Below the pieces are notes generated by a model that saw nothing but the letters and a program-made list of their open reading frames with translations, was not told the origin of the DNA and did no database searches. Shown here one piece after another: positions 61,991-64,000 of a stretch of 64,000 bases of DNA. The DNA lies in assembly GCA_003963145.1 (NCBI GenBank), contig RXJJ01000013.1, positions 25,058 through 89,057 of the forward strand. Reading direction: 5' to 3'. The stretch's first letter is position 1. Each line of letters opens with the position of its first letter. Position numbers and translations under genes: made by a program. Origin of the DNA: Bradyrhizobiaceae bacterium. GTDB taxonomy: Bacteria > Pseudomonadota > Alphaproteobacteria > Rhizobiales > Xanthobacteraceae.

Positions 61991-62275
61991 TCAATCGTGC
62001 CGCGGCAATCCAAGCCGGTACACGCCGCGAAAATCGTCGGGGTCGGCGGGCTTGCCCTTGCGGTAGATGATGAGACGGCCGGATTGCGCGAGCGTCACGG
62101 CCGCCCTGCGGATCGGCACAAGCAATCCATGCCAGTCGCCTTCGCGCTGAAGCGCATGGGCGATCTCGGGCGCGCTCAGCGTCTTGCCGCCGGCATGGGT
62201 CAGCACGGCGAGGATGGCGTCGTCGAGCGGCAGATCGGGAAGGGAAGGCGCGGCGGACGAATCGCGGTGGGGCAT
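61991..62275 (-). CDS. DUF3253 family protein
   Basis: The 94-residue protein has the DUF3253 winged-helix-like pattern: DDAILAVLTHAGGKTLSAPEIAHALQ, WHGLLVPIRRAAVTLAQSGRLIIYRKGKPADPDDFRGVYRL. Its function is unknown; the fold suggests nucleic-acid or protein binding. ATG 62275 begins the family-like sequence; a longer frame from 62308 is possible. It is divergent from the glutathione S-transferase gene. Confidence 0.82.
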   Translation of the reverse strand: MPHRDSSAAPSLPDLPLDDAILAVLTHAGGKTLSAPEIAHALQREGDWHGLLVPIRRAAVTLAQSGRLIIYRKGKPADPDDFRGVYRLGLPRHD

Positions 62276-62417
62276 GTCATTGCCATGCCGGATCGCAAGC
62301 CATCGCACAAGCGCGCTAAACGGGTCCGCACCTCATTAACGGCAGTCTCGCCGTGCAGTTGATCGTTTCTGCCGCGTCATGCGAGACTACGGGTGTAACG
62401 GGACATGAGGCGCGGCT

Positions 62418-63068
62418 TTGAAACTTTACATTGGCAACAAGAACTATTCCTCGTGGTCGATGCGGCCGTGGCTGGTGCTGAAGGCGTTCGGCATCGCCTT
62501 CGATGAGACCATGATTCCGCTCTATACCGGCCCAGCCGACAAGCAGCGCATTCTCGACGTCACGCCATCCGGCAAGGTGCCCGCGCTGGTCGATGACGAC
62601 ACCACGGTGTGGGATTCGCTGGCGATCATCGAATATCTGGCCGAGCGTTTTCCCGATAAGGCGATCTGGCCGAAGGAGCGCGCGGCGAGGGCGCAGGCCC
62701 GCGCCATCAGCGCGGAAATGCATGGCGGGTTCGGGCCGCTGCGCCGCGAGTGCGGGATGAACATCCACCGCCCGGTTCGCGCCAAGACGCTGTCGGAGGA
62801 TGCGCTGGCCGACATCGCGCGCATTCAGCAGATGTGGACCGGCTGCCGTGCGCGCTTCGCGCAGGAGGGTGCGTTTCTGTTCGGCGCGTTCGGCGCGGCG
62901 GACGCGATGTACGCGCCGGTGGTGCATCGCTTCCGCACCTACGCGATCGACGTGACGCCGCACGTTCAGAGCTACATGGATTCGATGCTGGCTCATCCGG
63001 CGATGGCGGCATGGACCCGCGAGGCGCTGGCGGAGACGCTGCTGATCGAGCGGTTCGAGACGGATTAA
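62418..63068 (+). CDS. Glutathione S-transferase, TTG start
   Basis: The 216-residue protein is a two-domain GST. The thioredoxin-like domain begins MKLYIGNKNYSSWSMRPWLVLKAFG, with Ser residues in the catalytic region, and has VTPSGKVPALVDDDTTVWDSLAIIEYLAERFP for glutathione binding. The helical domain follows at about 85-210. The start codon is TTG: the sequence begins exactly at the first beta-strand, and no ATG or GTG in frame is better placed. The family is usual for detoxification of electrophiles. Substrates are not predictable. Confidence 0.92.
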   Translation: MKLYIGNKNYSSWSMRPWLVLKAFGIAFDETMIPLYTGPADKQRILDVTPSGKVPALVDDDTTVWDSLAIIEYLAERFPDKAIWPKERAARAQARAISAEMHGGFGPLRRECGMNIHRPVRAKTLSEDALADIARIQQMWTGCRARFAQEGAFLFGAFGAADAMYAPVVHRFRTYAIDVTPHVQSYMDSMLAHPAMAAWTREALAETLLIERFETD

Positions 63069-63224
63069 ATTTAACGGCAATGTAATACGGTTGTAATCCG
63101 GCCCGTCGGACCGATTCCGCCTCGCGAAAAATTGGCTGAAATATCGGCAGCTGCGTGCTTGACGCCGCAACGGGAACTGCGTTTGGCTTTTTGCGAGGCG
63201 ACCATATTAAACGAGGATTCGATT

Positions 63225-63578
63225 ATGGGTTTTTTGGATACGTTGAAGGCGTGGCTTGCGACGCCCGAAGCAAGTCAGCTGGAAGCCAGCGTCCTGCATC
63301 AGGTTCTAGGCGACGGCAACCAGGGCGGCTTGAGCGCGATCGTCGACAAGCTTCAGAAGGCGGGTTACGGCGATCAGGTGAAATCGTGGCTCGGCGACGG
63401 AAAGAACATCCCCATCACCGGTGAAGAGCTTCAGGAAGTCCTCGGCAACGCCCAGGTCAAGGAACTGGCCGCCAAATACGGCGTCCCGATCGATCAGATC
63501 GGTCCGCTTTTGGCGCAGTACCTGCCCAAGGCCGTCGACAAGGCCAGCCCCAACGGCACGCTGCCACGCTCGGCGTGA
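63225..63578 (+). CDS. YidB-like (DUF937) protein
   Basis: The 117-residue protein matches the YidB/DUF937 family: MGFLDTLKAWL, GLSAIVDKLQKAGYGDQVKSWLGDGKNIPITGEELQEVLGNAQVKELAAKYGVPIDQIGPLLAQYLPKAVDKASPNG. The family has no established role. ACGAGGATTCGATT precedes the ATG at 63225. A good terminator follows. Confidence 0.88.
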   Translation: MGFLDTLKAWLATPEASQLEASVLHQVLGDGNQGGLSAIVDKLQKAGYGDQVKSWLGDGKNIPITGEELQEVLGNAQVKELAAKYGVPIDQIGPLLAQYLPKAVDKASPNGTLPRSA

Positions 63579-63611
63579 CAGATAAGGCCTTGATTTCTTA
63601 ATGAAATTCGT

Positions 63612-63648
63612 GCCGCCACACCTCCCGGGGTGCGGCGGCGCCTTTTCC
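63612..63648 (+). terminator. Rho-independent terminator after the YidB-like gene
   Basis: GCCGCC-A-CACC pairs with GGTG-C-GGCGGC (63612-63622 and 63629-63639, one mismatch). CCTTTTCC follows. It lies 34 bases after the stop. Confidence 0.75.
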
Positions 63649-63834
63649 GGAAGCGCGTTTGCAGTCCTTCCACCTTAACTATCGCACTGAAATACCTGCT
63701 AAATCTGCGTATTTGCCATGCTCGGTTTGGCTGGCCAAAACCGCCTCCCGCGTGGTATACGCTCCGTGGCGTCCTTGGATGGCCGGCGCAGATCGGCCAC
63801 CGAAAGTTTCGCGTTTTGCGTATGGAGCAGGGTG

Positions 63835-64000
63835 TTGAAGCACAAATTCGTCGTCGGAGAGACCGTTTATTTCACCGCCAGCAATGTCGCGCGTCCCGCG
63901 GCCAGCGGCACCTATGAAGTGATCCGCTTGCTTCCCACCGACGGCGACGATTTCCAGTACCGCATCAAAAGCTCCACCGAGGCCTTTGAACGCGTGGCCA
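63835..64000 (+). CDS. Small conserved hypothetical protein, 3' end outside the window
   Basis: The frame opens at TTG 63835 (or GTG 63832), with GGAG 4-7 bases upstream, and runs off the window. The visible part is KHKFVVGETVYFTASN...GTYEVIRLLPTDGDDFQYRIKSSTEAFERVA. The VGETVYF / GTYEVIRLLP / FQYRIKS / ERVA pattern is that of a small beta-rich family seen in Bradyrhizobium relatives, function unknown. The 190 bases before it hold no gene I can support. Confidence 0.65.
   Translation, partial: MKHKFVVGETVYFTASNVARPAASGTYEVIRLLPTDGDDFQYRIKSSTEAFERVA

Overview
The window is a high-GC alphaproteobacterial chromosome segment, most probably from the Nitrobacteraceae (the Bradyrhizobium/Afipia/Rhodopseudomonas group). 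This is inferred from the protein set: a DUF3551 protein, a GCG-motif secreted peptide, an Omp25/31-like porin, an ATP12 chaperone and a DUF3253 protein. Two EcfG-type (PhyR general stress) promoters, a FixK/FNR box and an intergenic palindrome built on GTCATGGCCGGG / CCCGGGCATGAC point the same way. I see no prophage, insertion sequence, integrase or CRISPR array. The segment reads as core and lineage-specific chromosome.

Layout, 1-14 kb: the 3' end of a glutaminase and an MFS transporter separated by a 17-bp tandem repeat; a quinone-reductase-like gene divergent from an HxlR regulator; a translationally coupled run degP-like / rarA / rluC-like; then a secreted protein, the ATP12 chaperone and a coupled FliK-like / FlhB-tail-like pair; then small secreted, Tat and membrane proteins. 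14-24 kb is a stress and signalling block: katG and oxyR are divergent and are flanked by two genes with EcfG-type promoters, one of them an unannotated 32-residue membrane protein. tRNA-Arg(TCG) follows, and then an operon of hybrid histidine kinase, single-domain response regulator, and a REC-adenylate cyclase with two degenerate kinase dimerisation segments.

23-44 kb holds mostly single genes: transporters, a porin, a periplasmic ClpP-like protein, an MltF-type lytic transglycosylase, glutathione-dependent formaldehyde dehydrogenase, photolyase, a chemoreceptor, 1-Cys peroxiredoxin, an alkaline phosphatase family protein with a PhoB-box-like site, acylphosphatase, VOC proteins, a LysR/tautomerase pair, lipB, a minimal fliN and tRNA-Leu(GAG).

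44-51 kb contains an SDR divergent from a winged-helix/TPR regulator. It also contains a likely low-oxygen group: an alcohol dehydrogenase, a CHAD protein, a lipoyl-like domain without its lysine, and acetate kinase, arranged around a perfect FixK/FNR box. 51-60 kb is envelope-related: a Spy-like Gly/His-rich protein, an amidase, a glycosyltransferase and two tandem polysaccharide deacetylases. The amidase and both deacetylases carry in-frame 15-bp repeats. The end holds a small XRE regulator, aldo/keto reductase, a YdcF/ElyC protein, DUF3253, glutathione S-transferase, a YidB-like protein and a truncated final gene.

Functional assignments come from recognised motifs read by eye. No database search was possible.
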